Shown here in pieces: positions 1 through 7,788 of a stretch of DNA of 64,000 bases (position 1 is its first letter; every line of letters starts with the position of its first letter). This stretch comes from Pseudomonas putida S13.1.2 (GTDB lineage Bacteria > Pseudomonadota > Gammaproteobacteria > Pseudomonadales > Pseudomonadaceae), in contig NZ_CP010979.1 in NCBI RefSeq assembly GCF_000498395.2, positions 806,001 through 870,000 of the forward strand, given 5' to 3'. Below the pieces are notes generated by a model, which saw only the letters and a list, made by a program, of their open reading frames with translations, ran no database searches and was not told the origin of the DNA. A program made the translations under genes and the position numbers.

Positions 1-559
1 GGCGCACTTCCCGGAAATCACCCTGGAAATCACCATCGATGTGGGCGCCGCGCTCAACCGCAAACTGAACGATCACGAACTGGACATCGCCCTGCTGACC
101 AACCCGGCCACACGCGAGGATGTGACCGATGTGTTCCTTGGCTGGATGACATTTCAGTGGGTGGCGGCGCGGCACCTGGAGATTGCCGACGGGCCGTTTC
201 TGCCGCAGCAGGCGCGGCAGTATTCGATCGTTACCCACAGCGCGCCGTCGACATTGTATTCGGTGGTGGACCGCTGGTTGCAGGAAAGCGGCTCGGCGAG
301 CCACGCTTTTCATTCCAGCAACTCGCTGGCGTTTATTGCCAAGATGGTATCGGCGGGGCATGCCATTGGCATATTGCCGGTGCCACTGATTCGCGACATG
401 TTGGCGGTGGACATGTTGAAGACATTACCGTGCGACCCGGCGATCCCTGCGGCAAAGTTCTGCCTTTCCTATTTGACTGAACGGCCAGACATGCAACTGG
501 GTGAACTGGTATCGATCATTCGGGCGACACTGGTAAAACAGAACTTTCTGGTGGATTAG
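1..559 (+). CDS. LysR-family transcriptional regulator, C-terminal part
   Basis: The reading frame is open from base 2, so the gene begins outside the window and only the effector-binding half is visible. The residues starting FPEITLEITIDVG, then LDIALLTNP, HSAPSTLYSVVDRWL and FIAKMVSAGHAIGILP, follow the layout of a LysR substrate-binding domain of the periplasmic-binding-protein type II fold. The helix-turn-helix is off the window. It ends convergently with the aldolase operon, so it is not the first gene of that operon, although a role in controlling it cannot be excluded. The ligand is unknown. Confidence 0.85.
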   Translation, partial: AHFPEITLEITIDVGAALNRKLNDHELDIALLTNPATREDVTDVFLGWMTFQWVAARHLEIADGPFLPQQARQYSIVTHSAPSTLYSVVDRWLQESGSASHAFHSSNSLAFIAKMVSAGHAIGILPVPLIRDMLAVDMLKTLPCDPAIPAAKFCLSYLTERPDMQLGELVSIIRATLVKQNFLVD

Positions 560-568
560 TCCCGCACC

Positions 569-608
569 CGCAGGCACCGTAGCAGCCCGAAACTGCGCGG
601 TGCCTGCA
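569..608. terminator. hairpin between convergent genes
   Basis: Inverted repeat with arms GCAGGCACCG (570-579) and CGGTGCCTGC (598-607). Nested inside is a second small stem, GCAG/CTGC. It lies between the LysR stop and the aldolase stop, where a bidirectional terminator is expected. There is no clear T tract, so termination is inferred. Confidence 0.5.
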
Positions 609-636
609 GGCGCCGGTTGTGTGGCGTGTCAGCCGG

Positions 637-1437
637 TCAGGTGAGCGCCTGTTTTACTGCAGCGATATGTTGCCCGGCCTGGTTGAGCCATGACAGATCG
701 CTGCCCATCAGCAGCATGTCGCTGCCCATGTCCAGCAACCGCCTGGCGGTGACCCGGTCGGCCGGAAAGCACGGCACCATCACCTTGATCGAGCGGGCAT
801 GGCATTTCTCGATCAGCAACTGCAAGCGTTGCAGCACCTCGGGGTTGCCCAGGCGGTAGTCGACCGGCAACCCGCGTGAAAGTGAGTAGTCCGCCGGCCC
901 GAAGTGCACTGCATCGATCCCTTCCACATCGAGAATCTCATCGATGTTGTCGAAAAACTCATAGCTTTCGGCCATAGGCACGATCACGCTGCGGTCGTTT
1001 TCTGCCTGCGTATAGCGCGCCCAGTCGAAACCTGGCCCGGCGAACCCGGCCGAGCGCACCGAGCTGTCGCCACCGCGGCGTCCCAAGGGCGGGAACTTGC
1101 TGTAGTGGATGATCTGGCGCATCTGCGCGGCGTTGTGCACTTGCGGCACGATCACCCCGGCAGCGCCCATTTCCAGGGCCTTGCGTATATCCCATTCCAG
1201 CGTCCCCCGCACCCGTACCAAGCTGGGGATTGCAGCGCTGCTGGCGGCCAGCAGCAGTTTTTCCATGTCGCGGTCCACGCCCAGCGCGGTGTGCTCGGCG
1301 TCAATGAAGACGAAGTCCAGGCCCCAGTTGCCGGCCACCTCGATGGCCATGCAGGCGGTGCTGTAGATGTTTATGCCGAAGGTGGCACCGCGCGCCATGC
1401 GGGCCTTCAGCAAGGTGTGTGTGGTGCTTTGGTTCAT
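637..1437 (-). CDS. HpcH/HpaI-family aldolase
   Basis: A 266-residue protein of the class II (metal-dependent) 2-keto-3-deoxy acid aldolase family, (beta/alpha)8 fold. These enzymes split 4-hydroxy-2-oxo acids to pyruvate and an aldehyde. Visible family marks are FIDAEH (catalytic His), LVRVRG (Arg that holds the pyruvoyl group), PMAESYEFF (metal-binding Glu) and HFGPADYSLSRG (metal-binding Asp). It differs clearly from the true HpaI at 25831-26634, for example having PMAES where HpaI has QIENK. It is the last gene of the TRAP operon, 18 bases after the amidohydrolase, so it probably cleaves a product of the imported compound. Substrate unknown. Confidence 0.85.
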   Translation of the reverse strand: MNQSTTHTLLKARMARGATFGINIYSTACMAIEVAGNWGLDFVFIDAEHTALGVDRDMEKLLLAASSAAIPSLVRVRGTLEWDIRKALEMGAAGVIVPQVHNAAQMRQIIHYSKFPPLGRRGGDSSVRSAGFAGPGFDWARYTQAENDRSVIVPMAESYEFFDNIDEILDVEGIDAVHFGPADYSLSRGLPVDYRLGNPEVLQRLQLLIEKCHARSIKVMVPCFPADRVTARRLLDMGSDMLLMGSDLSWLNQAGQHIAAVKQALT

Positions 1438-1455
1438 GTTCGATGCCGCCTTGGG

Positions 1456-2259
1456 TCAGATGCGATAGGTTTCAGGCAGCCGGTCGCGGAACGGGTGCAC
1501 TTCGAATATGCCCGGGTCACGGATCAGCGACTTGTTGCGTGCCTTGGCCAGGTCGATCTCGGCGGTGTACACGCCGTCTTCCAGGCCGGCGCGCACCAGG
1601 GTGTTGCCAGACGGTTCGATGATGTGGCTGGTGCCGATGAACTGCATGCCTTCGTCCATGTCGTTGCGGTTGGGAGCAACGAAGTACACCATGTTTTCGG
1701 CGGCGCGCACGGTGCTGAAAATGTCCGGCAGCATGCGTGCCTGTTCTGGCCAGGCAGCAGGCAATACGACGATGTCGGCACCTTCCAGGGCCAGGGTGCG
1801 TACCACTTCGGGGAAGCGGATTTCGTAGCAGATGGCCAGGCCGATGCGGCCGATGTCGGTATCGAACACAGGCGGTGCCCATTCGCTGGGGCGGTCGGTG
1901 AAGCGGTCGCCGATCATGAACGGCAGGTGGCGCTTGCGGTGCAGGCCGATGATGCCCTGCGCGCCGATCAGCGCAGCCGTGTTATACACCGAGCTGGCGT
2001 GCCGCTCGTAGAAGCCGACCACGATCAGGATGCCGGTCTGCGCCGATACCTCCAGCAGCGGCGCCAGGGCGTCGAGGCTGATGGCGCCGCGCTCGAGGTC
2101 TTCACGGCTGTCGAACGCGCCACCGGTGATCAGGCATTCGGCAAAGGCGATCAGCCGCGAGCCTTCTGCAGCGGTCTGGCGTGCCAGCGTGGCAACCTTG
2201 TCGACGGTCAGGGCCGGGTTACCGGCCACCGGGTGAATCTGGGCTACGGAGATTTTCAT
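1456..2259 (-). CDS. nitrilase-superfamily carbon-nitrogen hydrolase
   Basis: A 267-residue cytosolic amidohydrolase. The Glu-Lys-Cys triad of the family is visible: FAECLITGG (Glu, near residue 41), HRKRHLPF (Lys) and LAICYEIRFPE (Cys). Length and motifs fit the omega-amidase/carbamoylase-like branches, not true nitrilases, which are longer. It lies between the TRAP solute-binding protein and the aldolase on the same strand, so it likely removes ammonia or another amine from an imported amide before or after aldolase cleavage. The exact amide is not deducible. Confidence 0.85.
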   Translation of the reverse strand: MKISVAQIHPVAGNPALTVDKVATLARQTAAEGSRLIAFAECLITGGAFDSREDLERGAISLDALAPLLEVSAQTGILIVVGFYERHASSVYNTAALIGAQGIIGLHRKRHLPFMIGDRFTDRPSEWAPPVFDTDIGRIGLAICYEIRFPEVVRTLALEGADIVVLPAAWPEQARMLPDIFSTVRAAENMVYFVAPNRNDMDEGMQFIGTSHIIEPSGNTLVRAGLEDGVYTAEIDLAKARNKSLIRDPGIFEVHPFRDRLPETYRI

Positions 2260-2310
2260 GCTGTTCCTTGATGGCAGTTGAAAGGCGCCGCAATGCGCGG
2301 CGCGAGGGCG

Positions 2311-3306
2311 TCACTGTGGCTGGTAGCCCATGGCCTGGTAGACCTTGCTGACCAGTTCGGGATTGATCTGTGCGGCGTACTTGTCGACCACGGGGCGGAT
2401 TTTGGCCTGGATGCGCGCCACCTCTTCGGGCGGCAGCTGGTTGACTTGCATGCCCGCGCCCTGCAGCTCGGCGATGGCCTTGCTGTCGGCCTCCCGGGAG
2501 ATGCGCCGTTGTTCCAGGCGCACTTCCTGGGCAACCTCGGTCAGCAGTTGCTGCTCGTCCTTGTTGAGGCTGTCCCAGAACGTCTTGCTGATCAGCACGA
2601 TCTGCGGGTTGTAGTTGTGCCGGGTCAGGCTCAGGTACTTCTGCACCTCGTTGAAGCGCGAGGCGAGGATCAGCGCCGCCGGGTTTTCCTGGCCGTCCAC
2701 GGTGCCGGTCTCCAGCGCCGTGTGCACCTCGGTGAAAGGCAGCGGTGTCGGGTTGGCACCGAGTGCCGCCCACACGTCGAGGAACAGCGGCGATTGCTGG
2801 GCGCGAATCTTCAGCCCGGCGATGTCTTCGAGCTTTTGCACCGGCCGCGCATTGTTGGTCAGGTTGCGCTCGCCCAGCTCCCAGAACGCCAGGCCTACCA
2901 GGTTTTTTGCCGGCAGCTGGTCGGTGAGCATCTTGCCCACCTCGCCGTCGAGCATGGCATCGACCTTGGCGGTGTCGGTGTACAGGAACGGGAAGTCGAG
3001 GATGCCGAAGTCGGTGACGTGGTTGAGCATCAGCCCGGCGTTCCAGGTCATCATTTCCACCACGCCACCCTGCAGGGACGACAGCACCTGCACGTCGCCG
3101 CCCAAAACACCGTTGGGGAAGGTGCGCACCTTGATCTTGCCTTCGCTGCGCGCCTGAACCTTCTTGGCGAACAGTTCCATGCCGATGGCCGGTGGCGTGC
3201 CCTTGGGGCTGGTGGCGGCGAACTTGATGACGCGGGCGTTGTAGTCGGCGGCCATGCTCAAGCTGCTGGACAGCAACAGGGCGGTGATGAGGGCGAGTTT
3301 CTTCAT
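2311..3306 (-). CDS. TRAP transporter solute-binding protein (DctP family)
   Basis: A periplasmic protein of 331 residues. The start chosen is the Met of MKKLALITALLLSS, which opens a clean signal peptide ending ...SMAA; the upstream in-frame extension is not protein-like. Family marks are GLKIRAQQSP, carrying the Arg that normally salt-bridges the substrate carboxylate, and FTEVHTALETGTVDGQENP. This implies an organic-acid ligand. It is the third gene of the operon, after both membrane subunits, an order less common than SBP-first. Confidence 0.9.
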   Translation of the reverse strand: MKKLALITALLLSSSLSMAADYNARVIKFAATSPKGTPPAIGMELFAKKVQARSEGKIKVRTFPNGVLGGDVQVLSSLQGGVVEMMTWNAGLMLNHVTDFGILDFPFLYTDTAKVDAMLDGEVGKMLTDQLPAKNLVGLAFWELGERNLTNNARPVQKLEDIAGLKIRAQQSPLFLDVWAALGANPTPLPFTEVHTALETGTVDGQENPAALILASRFNEVQKYLSLTRHNYNPQIVLISKTFWDSLNKDEQQLLTEVAQEVRLEQRRISREADSKAIAELQGAGMQVNQLPPEEVARIQAKIRPVVDKYAAQINPELVSKVYQAMGYQPQ

Positions 3307-3335
3307 GGGCAGTACCTTTATTGTTATAGGGGGGG

Positions 3336-4619
3336 TCAATGCCCGAACCACTGGGCGGGAACGGTGACCAGTTCGGGGAAGATGACCAGCAGGAACAGCA
3401 CGATAATTTCCGCGATCAGGAACGGGAACGTGCCTTTGAGCAGTGCCTCGTAACGCATGCGGCCGATGCCGCAGACCACGTTGAGCACCGTGCCCACCGG
3501 CGGGGTGATCAGGCCGATCGAGCAATTGATCATGAACAGCACGCCGAAGTAGATCGGGTCGATGTTCGCAGCAGTCACCACCGGTACCAGGATCGGTGCG
3601 AGCAGCAATACGGTGGGGGTGAGGTCCATGACCATGGAAATCACCAGGATCAGCAGCATCAGCACTACGATCAGCAGCCGCGGGTTGTCCATCACTGGCT
3701 GGATCAGGTCGATGATTTGCCCGGGGATATCGGCGATGGTGATCATCCAGGCCGGGATCGAAGCGGCAGCCACCAGGAACATCACGGCAGCGGTGGTCTT
3801 GCCGGCGCGCAGCAGCAGTTCGTTCAGTGACTTCAGGCTGAGCTCGCGGTAGATCAGCGACGACACCAGCAGGGCATAGACACTGGCCACCGCACCGGCC
3901 TCGGTCGGGGTGACCACGCCAAAGCGCAGGCCGACGACGATGATCACCGGCAGCATCAGCGCCCAGAAGCTGTCAACCAGGGCCTTGAGGCGCTCCTTGC
4001 CGCTGGCCTTGGGGCTCAGTTCCACATCGTTGTTACGCCGCGACATCAGCCACCAGGCCACCACCAGTGCGGCGGCGATCATCAGGCCCGGGGCGATGCC
4101 GGCGAGGAACAGCTTGGTGATCGACAGCCCCGAAGCCACGCCCAGCACGACGAAACCGATGCTGGGTGGAATGATCGAACCCAGCACCGACACCGATGCG
4201 ATCAGGCCCCCGGAGCGGTCACGGTTGTAGCCGGCGATAACCATCATCGGCAGCAACAGGGCGGTCAGCGAGGCGGCGTCGGCCAAGGCCGAACCGGACA
4301 GGCTCGACAGCAGCACGCCGGCAAAAATAGTGACGTAGCCCAGGCCGCCGCGCAGGTGGCCGACCAGGGTGATGGCCAGCTTGATGATGCGCTTGGACAA
4401 GCCGCCGCTGTTCATTACCTCGCCAGCAATGATGAAAAGCGGAATTGCCAGCAGCGGGAAGCTGCCCGCCGAGTTGATGATGTTCTGCGCGATGATCTGG
4501 CCATCGAACAGGCCCAGCAGCCACATCAACGCCACGCCGCAGAGGATCAGGGCATAGGCGATGGGGGCGCCGATCAGGATGGCGGCCATCAGCACGCCGA
4601 CGAAAACAGACAGGGCCAT
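3336..4619 (-). CDS. TRAP transporter large permease (DctM family)
   Basis: A 427-residue inner-membrane protein with many hydrophobic segments, the DctM/YiaN subunit that carries out Na+-coupled transport. Marks include the N-terminal FPLLAIPLFIIAGEVM stretch, SALADAASL, and the C-terminal GLITPPVGTVLNV motif typical of the family. Its start codon shares one base with the stop of the small permease (TAATG), so the two are translationally coupled. Confidence 0.95.
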   Translation of the reverse strand: MALSVFVGVLMAAILIGAPIAYALILCGVALMWLLGLFDGQIIAQNIINSAGSFPLLAIPLFIIAGEVMNSGGLSKRIIKLAITLVGHLRGGLGYVTIFAGVLLSSLSGSALADAASLTALLLPMMVIAGYNRDRSGGLIASVSVLGSIIPPSIGFVVLGVASGLSITKLFLAGIAPGLMIAAALVVAWWLMSRRNNDVELSPKASGKERLKALVDSFWALMLPVIIVVGLRFGVVTPTEAGAVASVYALLVSSLIYRELSLKSLNELLLRAGKTTAAVMFLVAAASIPAWMITIADIPGQIIDLIQPVMDNPRLLIVVLMLLILVISMVMDLTPTVLLLAPILVPVVTAANIDPIYFGVLFMINCSIGLITPPVGTVLNVVCGIGRMRYEALLKGTFPFLIAEIIVLFLLVIFPELVTVPAQWFGH

Positions 4620-5134
4620 TATTCGACTGCTCCGTCATTGAGCGAAGTTTCGGTCTGGGCGGGTGCCGGGAGGGTGCCCGTGAGGTTCCTGACCAGTTGG
4701 GTGCAGATCAGCAGCGCGCTGAGGATGCAGAAGACCAAGCCCGCGCCGTAGAACAGCGCCATGGAAATACCCGTGGAGGGAGCGCCGACATGCAGGTTGA
4801 TCAGGGTCTGCTTCCAGCTGCCGTCGAGAAACAGCCAGGTCACATACAGCATCAGCAGTTGCGTCAGTGCCAGCAGGCAGCGGGCCACGCCAGGCGAGAC
4901 GCGGCGGGTGACGATGTCGACGCCGATGTGGCCGTGTTCGTGCAGCATCAGCTGCGCGCCAGCAAACACCAGCCAGACAAACGCCAGGCGGGAAATTTCT
5001 TCGCTGAAGAACAACCCCGAGTTGAAGCCATAGCGCAGCACGACGTTGGTGAAGATCAGGCAGGTGATGCCGACCAGGCAACCTACCACCAGCGTCTTGA
5101 GGATGATGAAGTAACCATCGACCAGGGTTTTCAT
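4619..5134 (-). CDS. TRAP transporter small permease (DctQ family)
   Basis: A 171-residue inner-membrane subunit with four hydrophobic segments. EEISRLAFVWLVFAGAQLM matches the conserved DctQ signature. It is the first gene of the minus-strand operon DctQ-DctM-DctP-amidohydrolase-aldolase, with an AGGAGG ribosome binding site 5 bases before the start. It works with DctM as the membrane part of the transporter. Confidence 0.92.
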   Translation of the reverse strand: MKTLVDGYFIILKTLVVGCLVGITCLIFTNVVLRYGFNSGLFFSEEISRLAFVWLVFAGAQLMLHEHGHIGVDIVTRRVSPGVARCLLALTQLLMLYVTWLFLDGSWKQTLINLHVGAPSTGISMALFYGAGLVFCILSALLICTQLVRNLTGTLPAPAQTETSLNDGAVE

Positions 5135-5463
5135 GGCGCCTCCTGGGGCAGGGCTGCCCAGGAAGCGCCAAAAGCGCCCGGTGCGATCATGCGGACGTGA
5201 GCATCCACCTGTATGTATGAACGGGACATGGGTTCACCTTTATTATTATTCGACATACGTCGTCGTATGACTGCCCCGATTCTTGTACGAAACGCCCGGT
5301 TTGCGCTGCCTCAAGTTTTTTATCAGCGGGATAAGAAATGGCGATCAGCGCCGCCGTCGGTGGTGTCGTCCGATGACTTGGTTGCAAGGTGTAACGTATG
5401 GTCGCGGTCCTTGCGCGGGGCCCTCGTGCTAGAATCCGCCCCTTCGAATCTGGAGGTACACGC
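5135..5463. other. divergent intergenic region, TRAP operon / lipoprotein
   Basis: 329 bases without a convincing gene. It must hold the promoter of the minus-strand TRAP operon and that of the plus-strand lipoprotein. A palindrome at 5254-5269 is listed separately. On the plus strand a TAGAAT hexamer at 5430-5435 could be a -10 box for the lipoprotein, but I see no good -35 partner. Reading frames crossing this region show no family-like sequence. Confidence 0.5.
5254..5269. promoter_or_regulatory. candidate operator of the TRAP operon
   Basis: Perfect inverted repeat CATACG-TCGT-CGTATG, about 120 bases upstream of the DctQ start and next to an AT-rich stretch. The size and form fit a dimeric GntR- or similar-type repressor. 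No regulator of that kind is in the window; the LysR gene at the window edge is another candidate controller. Function is inferred from position and symmetry only. Confidence 0.4.
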
Positions 5464-6033
5464 GTGCGCAAACTGGCTGTGGTAATGGCAGTGCTTGCCT
5501 TGGCGGGCTGTGAGAACGAGGTGGAAGGCGTGCACAAGCAGGTGGCCGAACACCTGCACAACCCCAAGACCGCCAAGTTCGGCAACGTGCGGATCGACAC
5601 CCAGGGCACCCTCTGCGGCCAGGTCCGCGGCAAGGACGATGCCGGGCAGTACGAAGCCTACCGCAGCTACGTGGCGATCAAGCGCGATGGCCAGTACGAC
5701 ATCATCGTCGACGACACCGGCAACAACCTGCGCATCCGCGAGCTGTGCGGCGGCGCCGACCTGCAACGCCGTGCCGATGCACTGGCTGGCCAGCCGGCAC
5801 CCGAGGGCTGGGATGTGGAAGTGATCCAGGGCGCCAACATGGGCGCGCTGAGCGACATGACCGCACGGCTGATCGAAAAGGGCATCCCCTCTTCGGTGGA
5901 ATACCGCAACGGCAAGCCGGTGGTGCTGATGGGGCCGTTCCCTAGCCGTGAAGAAGCACAAGCGCGCAAGGACGAAGTGATGGCCAAGCTGGGCACCGAT
6001 TCGGTTGTTATCCAGCACGGCGCAGCCCGCTAG
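5464..6033 (+). CDS. lipoprotein with C-terminal SPOR domain
   Basis: Start taken at GTG 5464, giving VRKLAVVMAVLALAGCEN, a lipoprotein signal with lipobox LAGC; a GGAGG sequence lies just upstream. The frame is open further upstream, but the extension would bury the signal peptide. Mature length is about 170 residues. The last 70 residues (WDVEVIQGANMGALSDM ... VLMGPFPSREEAQ) look like a SPOR domain, a fold that binds denuded peptidoglycan at division septa. Envelope location is therefore likely; the detailed role is unknown. Confidence 0.75.
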   Translation: MRKLAVVMAVLALAGCENEVEGVHKQVAEHLHNPKTAKFGNVRIDTQGTLCGQVRGKDDAGQYEAYRSYVAIKRDGQYDIIVDDTGNNLRIRELCGGADLQRRADALAGQPAPEGWDVEVIQGANMGALSDMTARLIEKGIPSSVEYRNGKPVVLMGPFPSREEAQARKDEVMAKLGTDSVVIQHGAAR

Positions 6034-6074
6034 AACTGCAGCAGTGGGTGGGAGCCCGGAGCCTTCGCGGCACC

Positions 6075-6161
6075 TGTTGGAGCGGGCATGCCCGCGAAGA
6101 ACCCGGCGCGGTGTATGGCACCGGCGTTGCCGGTGTTCGCGGGCATGCCCGCTCCCACAAC
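6075..6161. repeat. REP palindrome pair
   Basis: Two inverted copies of the P. putida-type REP core, GGAGCGGGCATGCCCGCGAA at 6079-6098 and its mirror ending in GCTCCCACAA, separated by a GGTGTATGGCACCGGC-type linker. It sits downstream of the lipoprotein gene. Such pairs are known in Pseudomonas as non-autonomous elements and gyrase, IHF or transcription-end sites; here only the structure is seen. Confidence 0.85.
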
Positions 6162-6280
6162 ATTTGCCTTCATAAGGCCGTGCCAACCGGGTGTGTGTAG
6201 CTTTGTCAGGCGTGTGTTAGACATTGTTCACACAAGTTTGGCTATGCTTGGGTGGAAGATGCCGAACGGGGAGGGGCCTC

Positions 6281-6706
6281 ATGTCTACACTGGAGCGGGC
6301 CATTGCCGTGGCCGCCAGAGCGCATGAAGGGCAATACGACAAGGGTGGGGTGGCGTACATTCTCCACCCGCTACGCGTGATGATGCGGGTGTCCACACCC
6401 GAGCAGCGGATTGTCGCAGTGCTTCACGATGTGATCGAGGACACCCCGCTGACCCTGTCCGACCTGGCGCGCGAGGGGTTTGCGCTGAAAATCCTTGCCG
6501 CCTTGCTGGCGCTCAGTCGCCGTGAAGGCGAGCCGTACCAGGACTTCGTGGTACGCCTGGGCGACGACCCGTTGGCGCGAACCGTCAAGCTTGCCGACCT
6601 GGCCGATAACAGTGACCTTTCCCGCATTCCTTGCCCTGGCCCCGCCGACCTGGCGCGGCTGGCCCGTTATCGGGAAGCCAGCGCCTATTTACAAGCGCTG
6701 AGCTGA
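6281..6706 (+). CDS. HD-domain phosphohydrolase-like protein
   Basis: A 141-residue protein. Start at ATG 6281, preceded by a GGGGAGG site; the upstream frame extension is rejected. HPLRVMM, VLHDVIEDTPL and VKLADLADNSD supply the His, His-Asp and Asp of an HD metal site, arranged as in the hydrolase half of RelA/SpoT-type proteins. There is no synthetase or ACT domain, so it is at most a small stand-alone HD enzyme that could act on (p)ppGpp-like nucleotides. That substrate is inferred. Confidence 0.75.
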   Translation: MSTLERAIAVAARAHEGQYDKGGVAYILHPLRVMMRVSTPEQRIVAVLHDVIEDTPLTLSDLAREGFALKILAALLALSRREGEPYQDFVVRLGDDPLARTVKLADLADNSDLSRIPCPGPADLARLARYREASAYLQALS

Positions 6707-6709
6707 GGA

Positions 6710-7402
6710 TCAACCACACGCCTTGAGGTTGACCGGCCCCACGAACTCGTTGCCCCGCCCCATCACGCAGGCCACCTGTTGGTTGCGTTGGCGCTCCCAT
6801 ACCTGCGGCGGGTAGGTCTTGTTCCAGGCCTCGAACAACTGCCGGTCCTGTTTGGACAGGCGCAGGTTGTACTGCTTGCTCATGTAGAAGTAGGTGCGGG
6901 CGATCATGCCGCGGATCGACGGGCGTGGCATCACCTTCTTGGCCTTGAAGTCGACCTGGGTCAGGCAGCTGCCATACTGGCCGCGTTGTTCCGGCAGCCA
7001 GCCGAAACTGAAGTTGCTGCGGTCGCCGTTGACCTCGCCAATGCTTGGCACCAGGTTGTGCAGGTCGGCTTCGGCGCGTTTGTACACTTCGTCATGCTGC
7101 GAGCACTGCTTACGCCCGCCGCTCTGCCAGCACTGGCGCTGATGGCCGATCTGCCAGGCGGGTACGATGTGTTCCCACTCGATGCGTGACGCGCGCTGGG
7201 GATTCTTGCGAGGGGCATAGCCGCAGGACGCCAGGTCGACCTTGTTGCCCTTGTATTTGCAGCCGCAATAAAACTCGGTCGATTGCGGCGCATAGAGCTT
7301 CCAGGCGACCTTCTTGGCTTCCTGGAAGGTGCGTGGGGCATCGGCTTGCACAAGTGGAGTGGTCAGTAACAGGCAGGCTGCCGCAAAAAGCGAAACTCTC
7401 AT
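6710..7402 (-). CDS. endA: periplasmic endonuclease I
   Basis: A 230-residue secreted nuclease with a signal peptide (MRVSLFAAACLLLTTPLVQA). The endonuclease I family motifs EWEHIVPAWQIG (catalytic His and metal Glu) and DLHNLVPSIGEVNGDRSN are intact, and many Cys residues suggest disulphides. EndA/Dns-type enzymes cut double-stranded DNA non-specifically in the periplasm or medium. The next gene upstream on this strand is the LexA-controlled DUF1654 gene, only 6 bases away, so endA may be read from the SOS-regulated promoter. Confidence 0.9.
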   Translation of the reverse strand: MRVSLFAAACLLLTTPLVQADAPRTFQEAKKVAWKLYAPQSTEFYCGCKYKGNKVDLASCGYAPRKNPQRASRIEWEHIVPAWQIGHQRQCWQSGGRKQCSQHDEVYKRAEADLHNLVPSIGEVNGDRSNFSFGWLPEQRGQYGSCLTQVDFKAKKVMPRPSIRGMIARTYFYMSKQYNLRLSKQDRQLFEAWNKTYPPQVWERQRNQQVACVMGRGNEFVGPVNLKACG

Positions 7403-7408
7403 GCGTGG

Positions 7409-7651
7409 TCAGTCTTCCTTCGGCACAGTCCAGAAAATCTGCACGCCGCCATCGTCGCGGTGGGCGAGTGTGACGTTGTCGTTTTCTGCGATCTCCTCCA
7501 GCAGGCTGTCCCAATCTTCCGGGCTTTCCTGTTCCAGCCGAAAGATCAGCGCCGCACGGCTGCGCTGGGCGGTGGGGCTGTTGATGATCTTCTGGATGCG
7601 TACACCCAGCTGTTCATAGCTGCTCGGGGTGGCGGAGGCGGTGCTGGACAC
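7409..7651 (-). CDS. DUF1654 family protein
   Basis: Start chosen at GTG 7651 (VSSTASATPSSYEQLG), 6 bases after an AAGGAA site; the longer open frame runs upstream through the LexA box and promoter region and is not protein-like. The 80 residues with SYEQLGVRIQKIINSP and RDDGGVQIFWTVP match the DUF1654 family as I recall it, small cytosolic proteins restricted mostly to Pseudomonas and its phages. Function unknown. The LexA site 19 bases upstream and the closely following endA suggest a DNA-damage-linked role. Confidence 0.75.
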   Translation of the reverse strand: MSSTASATPSSYEQLGVRIQKIINSPTAQRSRAALIFRLEQESPEDWDSLLEEIAENDNVTLAHRDDGGVQIFWTVPKED

Positions 7652-7669
7652 AGGAAATTCCTTGTTTTG

Positions 7670-7685
7670 CTGTATGCGTATACAG
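7670..7685. promoter_or_regulatory. LexA (SOS) box
   Basis: CTGTATGCGTATACAG matches the gammaproteobacterial SOS box CTG-N10-CAG with near-perfect dyad symmetry. It lies 19 bases before the GTG start of the DUF1654 gene on the minus strand, the usual position for repression. The TonB receptor gene on the other side starts about 100 bases away and is less likely to be its target. Confidence 0.88.
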
Positions 7686-7788
7686 TATTTCAGCGTAAGT
7701 AAATTCGCAACAGCTTGCCAGGAAAAATCCTGCGTTCGCGCTGCCGCTGCTGGTCTGGTGTAATACCGGCAATTTCTGGAAGCTGCGC

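Noticed and set aside
904..2271. 455-codon plus-strand open frame
   Set aside because: Lies antisense to the aldolase and amidohydrolase, whose families are clear. The translation is rich in His, Ala, Gly and Val as expected from the reverse of GC-rich genes.
6075..6161. CRISPR-like array
   Set aside because: Only paired inverted REP units with no regular spacers; no direct-repeat array is seen anywhere in the window and no cas genes.
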